Source: Branchiostoma floridae
Taxonomy: Eukaryota > Chordata > Leptocardii > Amphioxiformes > Branchiostomatidae
Length of the DNA: 64,000 nt
Assembly: GCF_000003815.2 (NCBI RefSeq)
Contig: NC_049996.1
Span: forward strand, 5,227,069-5,291,068
Reading direction: 5' to 3'
The notes beneath the pieces are model-generated. The model saw only the letters and a program-made list of their open reading frames with translations, was not told the origin of the DNA and made no database searches. This document shows, one piece after another, positions 25,001 through 37,300 of the stretch (position 1 is the first letter of the stretch; each line of letters starts with the position of its first letter). The translations under genes and the position numbers were made by a program.

Positions 25001-26301
25001 CAAGTGCTTTCGTCACTAATGAGATATTGCTACCATAATCGAAATTTCCATAATACTTCCTCCCGCCCCAAATTCTTACCACCAGATAATCAGATTAAAA
25101 GTCTAATTTTCCTGTAATGACGTTTTGGAACCTTGCAACGCGGCACACAAAGAACTTTGTGTTGACATAAAATGACGTCATCTCCATTTCAGCTATCCGC
25201 CATCTTTGTTTTATAACCTTAAATGTCTTAAGATACAATTTTAAATTTACCTTCTTCCTGAAAATTAATTTCTGTCCCTGCATGTTTATCTAGTTGTGGT
25301 CATCGCAAGCTTAAAATGTTTAATTAGATGGCCATACTAGTATTTTGCATGCACGTAGGTGTTATAAAGACAAAGGTCAACGCCCATTTTCGCGCCCTAT
25401 GATATTTCATCGTACTACAGTGGATTTGCCGGTTATTTGTTATTCACCTAGGCATGCTGTGGATTCGACTTTTTTTGCGAAATATTTTTGTTGATATCAA
25501 AATGTAGTTGTAAATGTTTCAGAGCCAGAACAGCTACTTTTGGAACTGATTGCGTGATTTCTCAATCTTTTTAAAAGTTTAACTTATTGCATGGTCTATT
25601 TGACATGGGTTTAGGAATTTCAAAAAGCTCTAACTACTTTCGCGTTAGTTTTAGGCTATTTTGTAACTGGGACTGCATTGTAAACATTTCATGCAGGTTA
25701 AGAAGGCAGACTAATCAGGTAGTGCAACGTGAGAAATGAGAAACATTCTGTCTTTAGGCCTTTTCGAAAATAACTCTTTTTGTCGGTTACCCTACCAAAT
25801 CTGTCCTTCATTTGCTTTACTGCTGCATGGAGTATAACACGTTAGAGCTGACATCTAAGTCACAAAATTTAAAACAGACTCTGTATATAACATACTGTTA
25901 ATTAATAGTGTAAGAGACTTGGGGAGTTGGTAAATTAGAAAAGTATATTAGGTGAACCTTTATATTAAAAAAAGATATCAGTGTCGAATACATTTTAGTA
26001 TTTTGTGCTTATGTTGGAATCCTTCCACACACACACACACACACACACACCGACCGTAATTTCGTAGCCAGAAACAAAATGAAGTTTTTGAGGTCATAAG
26101 AAATGGCACAGTTTAACATTTTGATGTTTTTTTGTCGTTGTTTAGGGATGGAATCCAAGAAGGCCCAATAACCACTATAGGATCAATGGATATAGGCGGC
26201 TTTGCGTGTCTTACTATTCAGGTCTCACTGGCTATCCTATGTGGGACGATACGAACTGTGGATTCCGATACAGGTTTATTTGCCAAGCTCCTCTGGCATA
26301 A
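19097..26301 (+). CDS. Type II transmembrane C-type lectin-like receptor
   Basis: Eight exons join in phase into 410 codons with stop: 19097-19295, 21819-22055, 22519-22637, 23289-23363, 23860-23943, 24230-24299, 24670-24959, 26146-26301. Residues 1-145 form an acidic cytoplasmic part with tyrosines in NAMYEDS, NVYNYI and NPLYVPG. A membrane segment spans about 166-184, preceded by basic residues. Three short exons encode a Ser/Thr/Gly stalk. The C-terminal C-type lectin domain (about 265-409) has the six cysteines of the long form, a WIG core and FICQ at the end. The calcium/sugar motif is altered (WNPRRPNN, and WDD in place of WND), so calcium-dependent sugar binding is uncertain. The start ATG lies just after an acceptor, so a 5' UTR exon is upstream. 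A role as an immune or adhesion receptor is inference. Confidence 0.88.
19690..20245. repeat. Degenerate copy of the CRE-bearing MITE family
   Basis: It starts with CTGATGACGTAACTGGTTAAAA, like the 32.2-kb copy, and ends CCTTGTCTAGATAGCGATAA, like the terminus CCTGGTCTAGATAGGGTTAA at 32.8 kb. It lies in intron 1 of the lectin gene. Internal sequence is strongly diverged. Confidence 0.5.
26026..26051. repeat. (CA)n microsatellite
   Basis: A run of about 13 CA dinucleotides in the last intron of the lectin gene, about 95 bases before the final acceptor. Confidence 0.95.
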
Positions 26302-26367
26302 TATGAAAATCAGAAAGGCCTCATTTGCGAGCAAATACAACATAATCCATCGATATGTTAATAGATA

Positions 26368-26373
26368 AATAAA
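26368..26373 (+). promoter_or_regulatory. Poly(A) signal of lectin gene
   Basis: AATAAA lies 67 bases after the lectin stop codon. A second AATAAA follows at 26382. This is the expected distance for a short 3' UTR. Confidence 0.65.
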
Positions 26374-26399
26374 CGTTTCTTAATAAAAATAAGGTTTAA

Positions 26400-29150
26400 A
26401 GAAATGGACTCTCTAAAAAGTATACCAATATTAAATGCAATCAATTTTTGCTTTCATAAAAAAATCGACTTTTTTGAAACAGTATTACGCATAAAAGCTA
26501 TTCTAAGCTTGACTTTTGAAGGTCTCAAATTTCTTCTGTCAAAAAAATTCATAAAGCTAAATAAGACGCTAAATCCCAAAATATACACTTAGGTAAGAGA
26601 AAATTTTCTTTAAAAATCACAGAATAAGAATAGCCTAGTGATGTGTTACTGAGAAAGTCCTGTAGACTGCCATTAGAAAATTCCAATTAAATTGTTTTCA
26701 TTTTAGGGTATGTTTGAGTCAAACTTCTGCCCTTAGAATTGACAAACATAAAAAAAAGTAATTTCAAAAGGCGAATGTGCCAAAAAAATCCTACTGTTCA
26801 GTGTTAATAAGCAACGGATATAGGTTTGACTCGGATAATGGTGAACTATTGTTATGGAAAAAAATACGAAAAAAGGAATGGACCCAAAAAAACACGGGTG
26901 TTTTTTTTAGAATTTTATTACAAAATTTTGCTTTTTTGCTGTATATATTTCAAAGTGCTTAAAATAGCCTTCTATTATCCTTCAAGCACTATCCCTTTGG
27001 CTGACCTTACATATTCCCGTATATCTGTATTCAAGTGAAGCATTAGAAAGGTCATCAAAAGTAAAGGTGCGAGATCAATGAAAATGTTGGTGACAATGTA
27101 TCCCGATCTTCTTCCTAGTAATGTACATGTTAATTCTATCGTGCAAGGTATAAGAGTTTGTGGGGACACTGAATTCACCTCACTGAGGAAACAATGTAAT
27201 TACTTATGTATTAAATAAATATAACATAAAAACTGTTAGGCGTTTAGTTGGATATCTTTTAAATTTGATCTTTACGGGTCAGTTTCAAAAGACAATTATA
27301 GTCAATTTATCATAACTAAAGTTGATTTTAGTTTATTCTTTAGAAGTGAAAAATTTGTCTAGAAATAAATTGTCAATATTCTCTTCAAAAATCAGTTTGG
27401 TGACAAATGATGTCTTTACTTACACAATTATGAACTTGACTTGTTCATAGAAGGCTAATCCATTCAATATATATTTGTAAGACAATTTAATAAGCATAGA
27501 AATGAAATCACTTGCCATATGGCAAGGACGTTAATGTATATATCAACTTTGTTGTTGTAGGTGTGTTTTACTATCCTAAAGATTTCTTCATAAGTGAGTG
27601 CTTGAAGGGCATTGCTGTGAAAAAAATTAAGAAAACGTCTCTTGTGCGTTACTAGTGTCGTATTTAGATTTTTCGAGTGGCTTACAGTAAGTGTTTGCAT
27701 GTGTACAGACTACTTTATACGATTTTCTTTTTACATTATGGCTGTATGGATCAGGACAGTATTAATGGGATATATCTTTTCACATTTGAGGCCACCGTCA
27801 TAAAAAGTAGATGAATATTTTAATTACTTCAACGTTATTACTGTTAATTATTAACTGCCTTGTATATATTACACTCTTTTACCGACCAATGGAGTAAAGT
27901 CCGCTACACAATGTGTTACAGGTAGTAAGTAAAAACTAAGAGACCCAGTTATGCCTTTCCGAGAAAAAGTGGGCCGTTGAAAGAAACATGGTATTATCAC
28001 ACAATAGAATAAAAAGTTTTGGTTTTTTTTTGGTCAGATTTTATTCAAAATGCTATGCAGCTTGTTTGACATATTTATAGATACTACAGCAATGAAAACA
28101 TCAGCATGATTTGTCTTAGGATGAGAAATAATAGTAATGAGTAACAATACCATAGTAAGAAATAAGCTCAGGTAATTGCGAGCAATGTGTTTTAAAGCCG
28201 TAGCCATGCTTTTCATACACTCACTCAAAGGTGGAATGAGGTAAACAAAATGTTCATCCTTTATAGTAAAAGAACAGCAAAATATCATGAAAAATAAGAA
28301 CGTCAAATGAACTATGCCAATTACACAATCGTTTACATCAGGTAAAGATATTTATATCTGTGGCGTCATATATTTAAAGCTCTATGTCATACGCATTTCA
28401 GATAATACAAATTCTACGGCACTTAACCACTGTCAAAATTAGATACAGTTGTACTAGGCCGGCTAAAAAAGCAATGCCAATGGTTTTATATCGTCTTTTC
28501 GCGTATTTTTCTATTTATCATACTGCCTGTAATATAGCAACTCGCTCCATTCTAGTCTGTAAAAGATGAACCCTTGAGAGATCAAACATGAAATTTGGCA
28601 CGTAATGACACATTTGTTATTATACAGGTGAAATTTCAGCTTGCTAAAATAGTTTTAAAATGGTCAGATCTAGAGAAACTGATCTGACGAGCTTCTAAGG
28701 GTGTGCTCATCTTGAAATCAAATCAGTTGCTCATAAAAATCTGAACCACGAATTAAGATTTCTCAATCTTAAGAGGGAAATCTTGTACCTTTCTGCCAAA
28801 TTTCAACTCATTAGATGAAAACATGAGCCTGTTATAAAACCAGTGGCATGTACATCTTGTTCTGTCACGTATGTAATTTTTTATGTTGTAAACTTGTCTT
28901 TATGAATAAATATGTGAACAAAATGGCATTCCTTTTTGAACCGGCATCGTACTTATCATGTTGCAATATAATAAACTTAGAGTCATTATGATACATATAT
29001 ACAAGTGAATTTTCTCTTTGAGAAAAGTTGAATCATTTCCCTACCAGGAGTTCTGTCAAGTTATCCTTCTCAAATGCTAATTTATGAGAAAATATATTAC
29101 AGCATTTTGCAGTCGTTGGGAATTCCATAAATAATCGAACCTTGCATCAA
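26400..29150. other. AT-rich region without recognisable gene
   Basis: Only short open frames occur. The frame at 28034-28306 (minus, 90 codons) has two hydrophobic stretches but no neighbours, splice model or family signature, so it is not called. Confidence 0.45.
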
Positions 29151-29164
29151 ATACTACAAACTCT

Positions 29165-29225
29165 TATATTGACAATGACAATGATCTTTATTGCATATTA
29201 CTGTCCAACAAGGGCTAAATGGATT
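29165..29225 (-). mobile_element. LINE 3' tail
   Basis: On the minus strand the sequence ends GTAATATGCAATAAAGATCA followed by TTGTCATTGTCA, the AATAAAGAT tail plus short tandem end typical of CR1/L2-type LINE 3' termini. The preceding 200 bases show only scattered reverse-transcriptase-end-like residues (YTSLKREERL), so the rest is decayed. Confidence 0.5.
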
Positions 29226-29229
29226 GAAT

Positions 29230-31600
29230 TAGAGTACTTTTAAGTATAGGAGTAAAGAGGTTACATTTTATATCATCTAGAATTTACAAAGCCTCTCCTC
29301 TCTTTTCAAACTTGTGTAAACGAACTCTTCACCAAAACTTAATACGTGTGATGAAAAATCTATACAAATTAAATTATTAAAAACATGTCATCTACAGCAC
29401 CGATATTTAGTTATTGATGTGGACGACTTTAGAGCTACACGGCAGTTAAAACAAAAGCCAAAAGACTTTGATATAAAGTACAAACAAGTAGAATCTAAAT
29501 TAGACCAAAAGCAATTTTGTGATATAGTGTGAATATGAAACGAAATCTATGAAGTATCTATGCGCCTAATCAACGAATCAAACGCAACAAAATATACCAG
29601 AAGTACTTTGAAACTTTGTTGATAAAATTAAATTATCCAGATATTATAATGCCAAAACATTACAAAAACAGGATTAGAGAATCGTGGACATTTATACCCA
29701 TGACTACTAGAAAATCACTCAGATATTGAAAGGGTCTTTAACGACGCCTTATACACCATATATATTAAAGTTAAGAAGAGATGAAGTAACCATATATTGA
29801 TTAAAACCTCTGATACTTAAACGTTATAACGAGTGGTTAAGGCCCTTAAAAATGCATGACCCTCTCTGTAGTAATAACATTTACTCGATAACGTAACGTA
29901 GACAGCTCCTCGAAAGTCATCAGAAAATAGTAAAATATGTGTACATGAATAAAGAGCTTATTTGAATCTAATAAGAATTAGATATATAGGTAAAGACCAA
30001 TACTATTCACACATCAGTGAGTCATTTCCAGAACATAAAATTGACGTTATATAATAATAGAATAAACATGATATTGTACATAAAAGAAAATATTTTCCTT
30101 GTTTTTTTCTGATATCAATCAACATTCTATGCTTTCTTGCATTATGTATTTTAGATTGCTAAACGAATAAATTCGCTCTGAACTACAACGTAGTTTTTTT
30201 TACATATTACAGTTTCTTTGACTAATATTTTTTTGTTGGCTCCAGCCGTCTTTGATGTATATATTTTTGAGTGACATTTTGCATGCACAAAGCTATTTGG
30301 TTCTAGCAACTCCTTAGAACACCATTCTACTATGAATGCTGTAATCTTGTCTATTTTTTATGGATACAAACGCACAATACTGAAAACAAATTCTTGTTTT
30401 TCTGTTATTTGCAACCCAACTAAAATTAAATACTTTTTGATCTGCTTGTTACTTATCAAAATGGTGACTCAGTGATTGCCATTTCTTCATCTTTGTAACT
30501 AGCAAGACCTTCACCTACAGTCTTATCCCGGGTGATTCTTGTCGCTCAATCCCTTTGTAATTCTCTTTTTAAATATTGCAGGTAATTATGAGGCATTCTA
30601 AATAAATCAACATTAATCACATTTGTTAGCACCCTGTTTAAGAAAAAAATACCTTACTCAATATTCTTCACGTCTAATTATTTCCTTATTAAGGCACAAC
30701 AAGAAATACAAAATACTGCTGTCATTTGAAACAAAATAAGAAGAAAATATAGTTGCTGTACTTGCATATTGTACACAAAGAGACCAAAAATAAAGTAACA
30801 CTGACAATTGTCACATCAGTGTAAAGAATAATAAAAGTTTAACAATGATACATAATGCCGTAAAATCATCAGTTTATCTAGTAATTGAAGATAAATGACT
30901 GATAAAATTCATTTTTATAAATGGTTGTGCTGTAGATGTTAGTCTTGAAAGCAAGTACATTTAATTATAGCTCCCCATAGGTTCATAAACACACTATCAA
31001 GTAATAGTGTATTGGAATAGGATACAGGCCATGTGTAATGTTTAATAACTTTAAAATCTCACCGGTGTATGTACAGCTGTACAGTGTGTGATTTTGTTTT
31101 TGTTGCAGCTTGAAAGAGCCTCCTAAAAAGCACCAGAGTCAACGACGCCCCAGTCCGTGCGTGCAAATACCATATTTTGTTGATTAGAGTATACACATCA
31201 ATGAATAAATAAGCACCTCTGATGTGTGCCAAAATTTGCAACAACTTACAAAATCTTGTCTTATTTTAAAAAGCTGAAAAAATGAGTTCTAGAAAATATG
31301 GTAATACATGGAAACTTTGCTGAAACTTTTGGAAAGTTGTTTGGAAACTTAACTTAAATGTCCATTCTTACTCGATAGGAGCTGTTCTTATGTCCAGACC
31401 AAATCATATAATAAAAATCCGGTCATTTGCAGGCCCAGAGTTGCTTTTTCGGACCTGACTGGAACCTGTATCATAATGTATCCTAACTATACCCACCTTT
31501 AATCGACATATATTTTAGCAAGACTCTGACAACTATTACTTGACCACAACTATAAGTTAAATGTGTTAGGATACTTCAACAGATCTGTGATTGGGAATCA
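29230..31600. other. No gene seen
   Basis: This is AT-rich DNA with short open frames only. I could support no exon, RNA gene or named element. Confidence 0.45.
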
Positions 31601-31638
31601 GGTGATTTTGGGAAACCACTTTTTTTTTAACTACTCTC

Positions 31639-31862
31639 CACTGCAGTCAGCAATTGAGCAACTGAAGGAGGGGCTGAAGTTACTAGGCCTCTACGATGCC
31701 CTGGAGGCCGAGCCTCAGGTCATGGTGGCTCTTCTGTGAAAGGCCACAGAATCCAATACAACAGACTCTATAAGGAAGATAAAGGGGCCAACAGTAAGAA
31801 GAGACAGAAAAATGTGTACGAACGCCTGTGCAACTGGCTAGAGGGTATTGAAGACGGTTGGA
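31639..31862 (+). pseudogene. Fragment resembling a G2E3/HECT-like multicopy protein
   Basis: After an acceptor-like CACTGCAG the plus strand reads SAIEQLKEGLKLLGLYDALE, then stops. In another frame it continues VKGHRIQYNRLYKE, then KNVYERLCNWLEGIED. The order (I-QL-EGL-LG-D, then a hydrophobic loop, then a WLEDIE-like end) resembles the segment N-terminal to the HECT-like domain in G2E3-type proteins that are multicopy in invertebrate deuterostomes. One frameshift separates the halves. Moderate to low confidence without a search. Confidence 0.4.
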
Positions 31863-32224
31863 TGGCTTTTTATTGACAGTGGAAAATTTGTACACAATAT
31901 TATGCATGTTACTGTATATGAGAGATTCCTAACCTGTAACACATGTGCCTAGGCCAAGAATCACAATGCTAGGTGCCGCTGCTATTTAAGGTTGAATTAT
32001 TAAACACCCGTTCAAAATAACTGCATTCAATTAAATATAGATTAATTTACAGGGGTACATTTACTTTGAACCATCCAGGCTCAGCTTGCGTCCCCCATAA
32101 GGACTTGCTGAAGTTCTTGACGGCATTTGAGCCCAAGCCCCTAACAGGATGGAGCCGGGAGCCTTCGCCGACCTTTAAGGAGTGTGCTGCCGAGTGCTGC
32201 TGCCTACCCGTGTTAAGCACGTGT

Positions 32225-32803
32225 TATGCTAATTTGATGACGTCATGGGTTAAAATCCTAGATGGCGGACAATGTCATTTTCAACGATAAATACATGTTA
32301 TTTTTAATCAAATACCGTCAACATCTTTTATTTTCTTACAAAACACACTTGATCATTTTAGTCCATTTCTATTCGGTTTGGGGTTATATGTGGAAAACGT
32401 ATTTTAGAAAATTCAAGCTTGTCAATCAAAGATGGCGGACAAATGACGTCATTTTCTGACGCCATATAGACGTCAGTGTCGTCGTCATAGGCAACAAAAG
32501 ACTTGGCAGACTTAGACATCAATAAAATAACCTTTATAGTCATTGTTTTGTTCAATTCATTTAAATATAGCGGTAATTTCATATTTTGACGATTTTAGCC
32601 CAAAATATGACATTATGACGTCATAATTACGTTGTAACGATACCAAAATTACAGAAAATATAAAAATTTACTAGTACATCATCTTACCAAATTTGGTGAT
32701 CGTTACCCAAGCCGTTTTGAAATTACGAAGGGTGGGTGGGGTCAAAAGAGCCCCCCTGGTCTCAAGAATCCCGAAGAAAAGCCTGGTCTAGATAGGGTTA
32801 ATG
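32225..32803. mobile_element. MITE-like repeat with CRE and YY1-like motifs
   Basis: It contains three TGACGTCA palindromes (about 32238, 32443 and 32616) and two AGATGGCGGAC motifs (32260-32270 and 32430-32440). It ends CCTGGTCTAGATAGGGTTAA, the reverse complement of the TTAACCCTATTCAGACCGGG start seen at 50173. No coding frame. It is one of at least six copies in this window. Confidence 0.65.
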
Positions 32804-33009
32804 CATGTATATAGGTGAGTTGCCCGGGAACAAGAGTTTTCTGTTTTCTCGTACCTTGCACTATGCCTCATATGGGACAACGTGGGTATATGCATATGTA
32901 TAAATGCGCCCATTGTGCACGACAAGACTTATCCCTGCTAATTTTGATTGGTCAAATCATAATTGTGTTCGTGTACTGCGCATTTGGTGGGGTGGGGTGG
33001 GGAAGTTGA

Positions 33010-34240
33010 CTGTTGAACGAGGGAATGGACATCCCAGTCTATGCTCAGTTTTCTACAGGATTCAATGCTCCTATCCCAAATATTTTGTCAACATGTACCT
33101 AGGGATCCTTCATAGACTCAGTTATTTAAATCTTTTGCATTCTTCAAGGACACTTGAGAACAGGCTGGCCTTTGAAATATCCCTGTCTATCATAAATAAG
33201 AACAGATGTGCGCAATATGAGAAAACAAGTATACGGAGATATCAGGGGTTAACATTCATCCGGATACTGTTCAAGGCTATGTAATTCTACGCGCTAAATG
33301 ACAAATGTTCAACATCAAATTTGAAGATGTTTCTAGTCATGTGCCGTTATGCTCGATGTCAGTTTGCTGTATATGCGACATATATTGTTGAGCTTGCAAA
33401 TCAGTTAAGCAGGACAGCATAGATTTGATAACTCTGAAAATGTTCCAGTTTTACATGCATACATTTAAAGTGTTTGCCAAGGAATATACACAATGTATGC
33501 TCCTGACAAACTTGTTTTTTACTTTTGTGTTTTGTTGCCTTTCATTGCCTCTTTACTTTCCGCAAGCTACCCGTGCTGAGAAGAAGGACCAGGTCTAACG
33601 GCGGCTAACGTTGATAGACACCGCCACTCGTAGTGTGCTGGGAAGATGATCTTGTCTCGACAAGCACACAGATATGTATCGGCCCATATCGCATGTAGCA
33701 TCGCTGTACAAAAAATCACCAATAACTATGACTACCATTGTGTTAATAACTTTTTTTGTTTACGTGTGATATGGAAAGAGGCCTCGGATATTTAGTACAT
33801 AGATATTTATGCTAAAACTTGATGATGTGCTTGCCGGGTATGTGGACGCCGCCATTAAACCACTGAGCAGAAGTGATGGTCTGCCGCGTGGTCGGCGTCA
33901 TTTCCAACATGCCTCAACTTTCAGTAATAATAATAACCTACGAGCTGCGAGATTTGTTAGTTGAACTGGCGGGTTGAACGTTTGGAAGTTGTGATTTAGC
34001 TGAACTAGGAATTTGATTTGTCGAGTTAATGTTCGATTCTACGGGCTGACCGGGGTGCCTGTGAGTATGTCCACTTTCCCCGAGAGCTGTACCAAGGACT
34101 GCCCTAATATAAAGAACGTCCCGTTTCTATGATGACTGTCCCCTTAAATGTCGAGGACTGCTATCTTTTGTTAAAGATTATACAAATTCCCGAGGATTGT
34201 CCCCAATCCATTGGTCCTGGTGATCGAAGATCTAGTTAGT
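33010..34240. other. Upstream region of the OTC gene, no gene seen
   Basis: No exon was supported. The OTC promoter may lie in the proximal part. I saw no clear TATA or initiator arrangement that would fix a start site. Confidence 0.4.
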
Positions 34241-34244
34241 AGCA

Positions 34245-34365
34245 TCAAAGATGCGTTTACAGTTAGTTGCATAATGAACGGATACGTATACAGTCAGTTG
34301 CATAATTTTCGGATACGATTACAGTTAGTTGCGTAATGATTGAATATACTTTTACAGTTAGTTGG
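34245..34365. repeat. Minisatellite directly before the OTC start codon
   Basis: Four diverged units of about 31-35 bases share TTTACAGTTAGTTGCATAATG. The last unit ends at GTTAGTTGGT, immediately before the ATG at 34367. The repeats must therefore lie in the 5' UTR or core promoter of the OTC gene. Confidence 0.8.
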
Positions 34366-34366
34366 T

Positions 34367-37300
34367 ATGAAGCCAAGTGTGCTGTCCCTTGCATTGAAGC
34401 TACGTTTTCAGTCAGTGATGGCTTTGCTCAGATTCGCTACCGGAGGGAGAAAGCTTGCTTATGGTATTTTCGGAAAGAACGTGTTACCGGCGTTCCAAGG
34501 TCTTGGACAGAAGAGTTTAAAGAGACAGATAAGGTATGTACGCATCGTGACGTATATCTTAATCCATTATCTTGAATGGAGCCTTTTTGGAACCGCAATA
34601 AGTTTTGACAACCAAACTAACAGATTCGTGTATTTTGAAACGATTTTTTTAATTGGGCAATATGACTTTTAGGTCGTTGAGTTTGATAGGGGGTCTATCT
34701 AGGTTGGTTTCAGGTGCAAACAACAGATCTGCATACATAAGCAGTACAGTAATTACTTCTTATGTTGAATGCTGATACTTTTTGCTGTTCATGTGCTAAA
34801 ACATATGGCTAAGAATAAAAGTGTTTTTAAGACAGCAAAAGTGCCTGTATAATTCACTTGTTCAACAGTTTCACAAGGTACGGAGGGGGAAATTTTTTCT
34901 GTCTATTGGAATGGCATGGAGCTGTCTTCACTTTCTGTTCGTACGAGTGCTCCGGACGAAATTTTCACCCCTTAACTTTTGAAACAATCCCCTAAGCTTG
35001 CCTTCACAGTTGTTCTTTCCTGTATTCCAGTGATGTTAGTCCGAGGTTAAAGGACATGTGCACAACCAGTGTAGGAGTTCCTCTGGGTCTTTAGAAGAAA
35101 TAAAGTTCATTAAAGGCCTTTCCCACCATCTCCTGAGCTTGAAGGTCCCAATGTAAGTTGTTGGGACAGAGAACATTGAAATAGGAAGCGCTAGCTACCG
35201 TTGTGTTTTCAATGTGCAATGGTGGCATGGGTTTTATGTCCATAGTGAGGCATTCAGAACCGTTCAGGTTGAGGTGTCTTTTTGACCATTAGCATAGCTG
35301 ATCTAAATTGGATTGTAGGTTAGATAATTGCTAAAGTCGTCTCGTCTACGTATTTCCACACTGGGTTGGTGGTTTCACACATAGCGTCGTCGGTAAGGAC
35401 GAGAAATGAGATCGGGCCAAGCAGTGCACCCTGCGCAAGTGCACATTTCAGACGTCTCCACTTTGAGAGAGATCCACTATAATACACGCGTTGATTCATG
35501 TCGGAAATAAAGTTGGCTACCCAAAGTACAAATGCTGGTTGAAATTAAATCTCGAACAGTGTGACAAGTACAGTATGGTGGTAGACTCCTTTAAACACAT
35601 TGGTGGCGTCGCTTAGCTCTTTATGTAATTTTGCCGTTTTTAATTTATAACGGGAATATCGTGCAAAACATTGAAGTATGACCAACAGTAGTACACATAA
35701 AACGTAAAAGTGTTCTTTTTTATTATATCCATTGAGTACTGTACATGCATTTAATTTCGCGGGGATTTAATTTCGCGGTGGGGGATAAAATGACTTTTCG
35801 CGGCGTTTTCAAGTGCGCGGTAGCACCATGCACTCTTACTGCGATGGAAATGTTCTCGGTGGTTTTAAGTTCGCGGCGAAGCGGTCACCGCGGAAACCGC
35901 GAACATCAAACCACCGCGACAGTTTCTGCATTTACATTACTCTATCAGATCGGCCGCGTACCGCGTCTTTACTGAGATACCCCACCAAACAAGGCAGGGG
36001 GGAAGTTAACACTTACCAAGGGGGCAATCGTTTGCTGCAACAGCTTAGCCCTAGATAGAACAGTTCGAAGAATAATGCAAGATCAAATGTTAACTTGTGA
36101 CATCCCGGCATGGAAGACCCCCATTCCTCGCCTTATTAGCTCATCACGTGGTATCTAATAGTTGTTTGATTACTATCGGTTTTCTGATAGTTTGCACAGC
36201 ATAAATGGCCGTTACAGACCGTAGGGCATTGACGTGAATGACCCAGAATCAAGGAAATGCCAAATAAATATTACAAGCCAAAAATAACCACACAGCGACT
36301 TGGCAGCTTTTTATGGTAGTGTAAATCCAACAATTGTATATCATTGGCACTTCTCCCACGAAGTGGCCTTGAATGTCGTCTGGGTAACAACAGCTGCGAG
36401 ATAACGACAGCTGCAATTTCTGTTTGTGTTCCACGACGTGTAAAAATTTAATCCAGCTTTGCTTTCAAGTGGTACACTTAATTCGTAAACATTCTATCAT
36501 CAGCTTTGCTGAATTGTATTCTGCCTTTTTTTTTGCGTCTTCCTCTTTTGCTCTTAGTGCAAGTTTCACAACCTGACCATCAGGTCACTAGTTACGTTAT
36601 GCAGCTGCAAAGAACATTTCAGAAATGTATTTAAATATTATCATATAGCTAAGCGCCGCGGACCAATTGGAAGGCCCCGTTCCATGTTGGTTATATTGCC
36701 GTAACACACAGATTCAGGCCAGCTTTGTGTGTATCGCTCCTTTTGATTTGTCAGAATTTGCAACGACACCGATTGGTGTCGATTTGCTGCGTTTACTCGG
36801 TGGTTTTATTCGGCGGTTATAGCAAAGGCCCTTATGAAATTATATACACCGAGAAACAGGCGTGTCATTAACCCTTAATTCAATAATTAAATTTGACGAT
36901 ATCTTAGTCAGCGGTAGATACACGTGCTGTTTTTTTTGTATTTTGTAAATATTTTTTTTTTCTTGTCGTAGTGGACATGTTTCTATGGTTAGTCGGAACT
37001 TCCTGACGCTAAAAGACTTCACTCCGTCCGAGATTCAACAGCTCTTGTGGACGGCTGCAGACCTGAAGACCAGGATTAAAAGAAATGGGGAGGTAACGCG
37101 TACATTTTTCTTCCTTTTGTACTATAACATTTGGTCTGGAAACAGACAAATCTTGCTTTTTATTCAAATACAATTTAATCTCTACATCTCGATAAAAAAG
37201 AGAAATACCTTTGACTGACATCTATCACTCTTTTTCTGCGTCATTACAAATGCACTTAATTAAACGATTCATATACGAGTACATCTAACTAGAAAAAGCA

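Noticed and set aside
28034-28306. 90-codon minus-strand frame with two hydrophobic stretches
   Set aside because: Isolated, AT-rich and unrecognised; no supporting splice or promoter signals.
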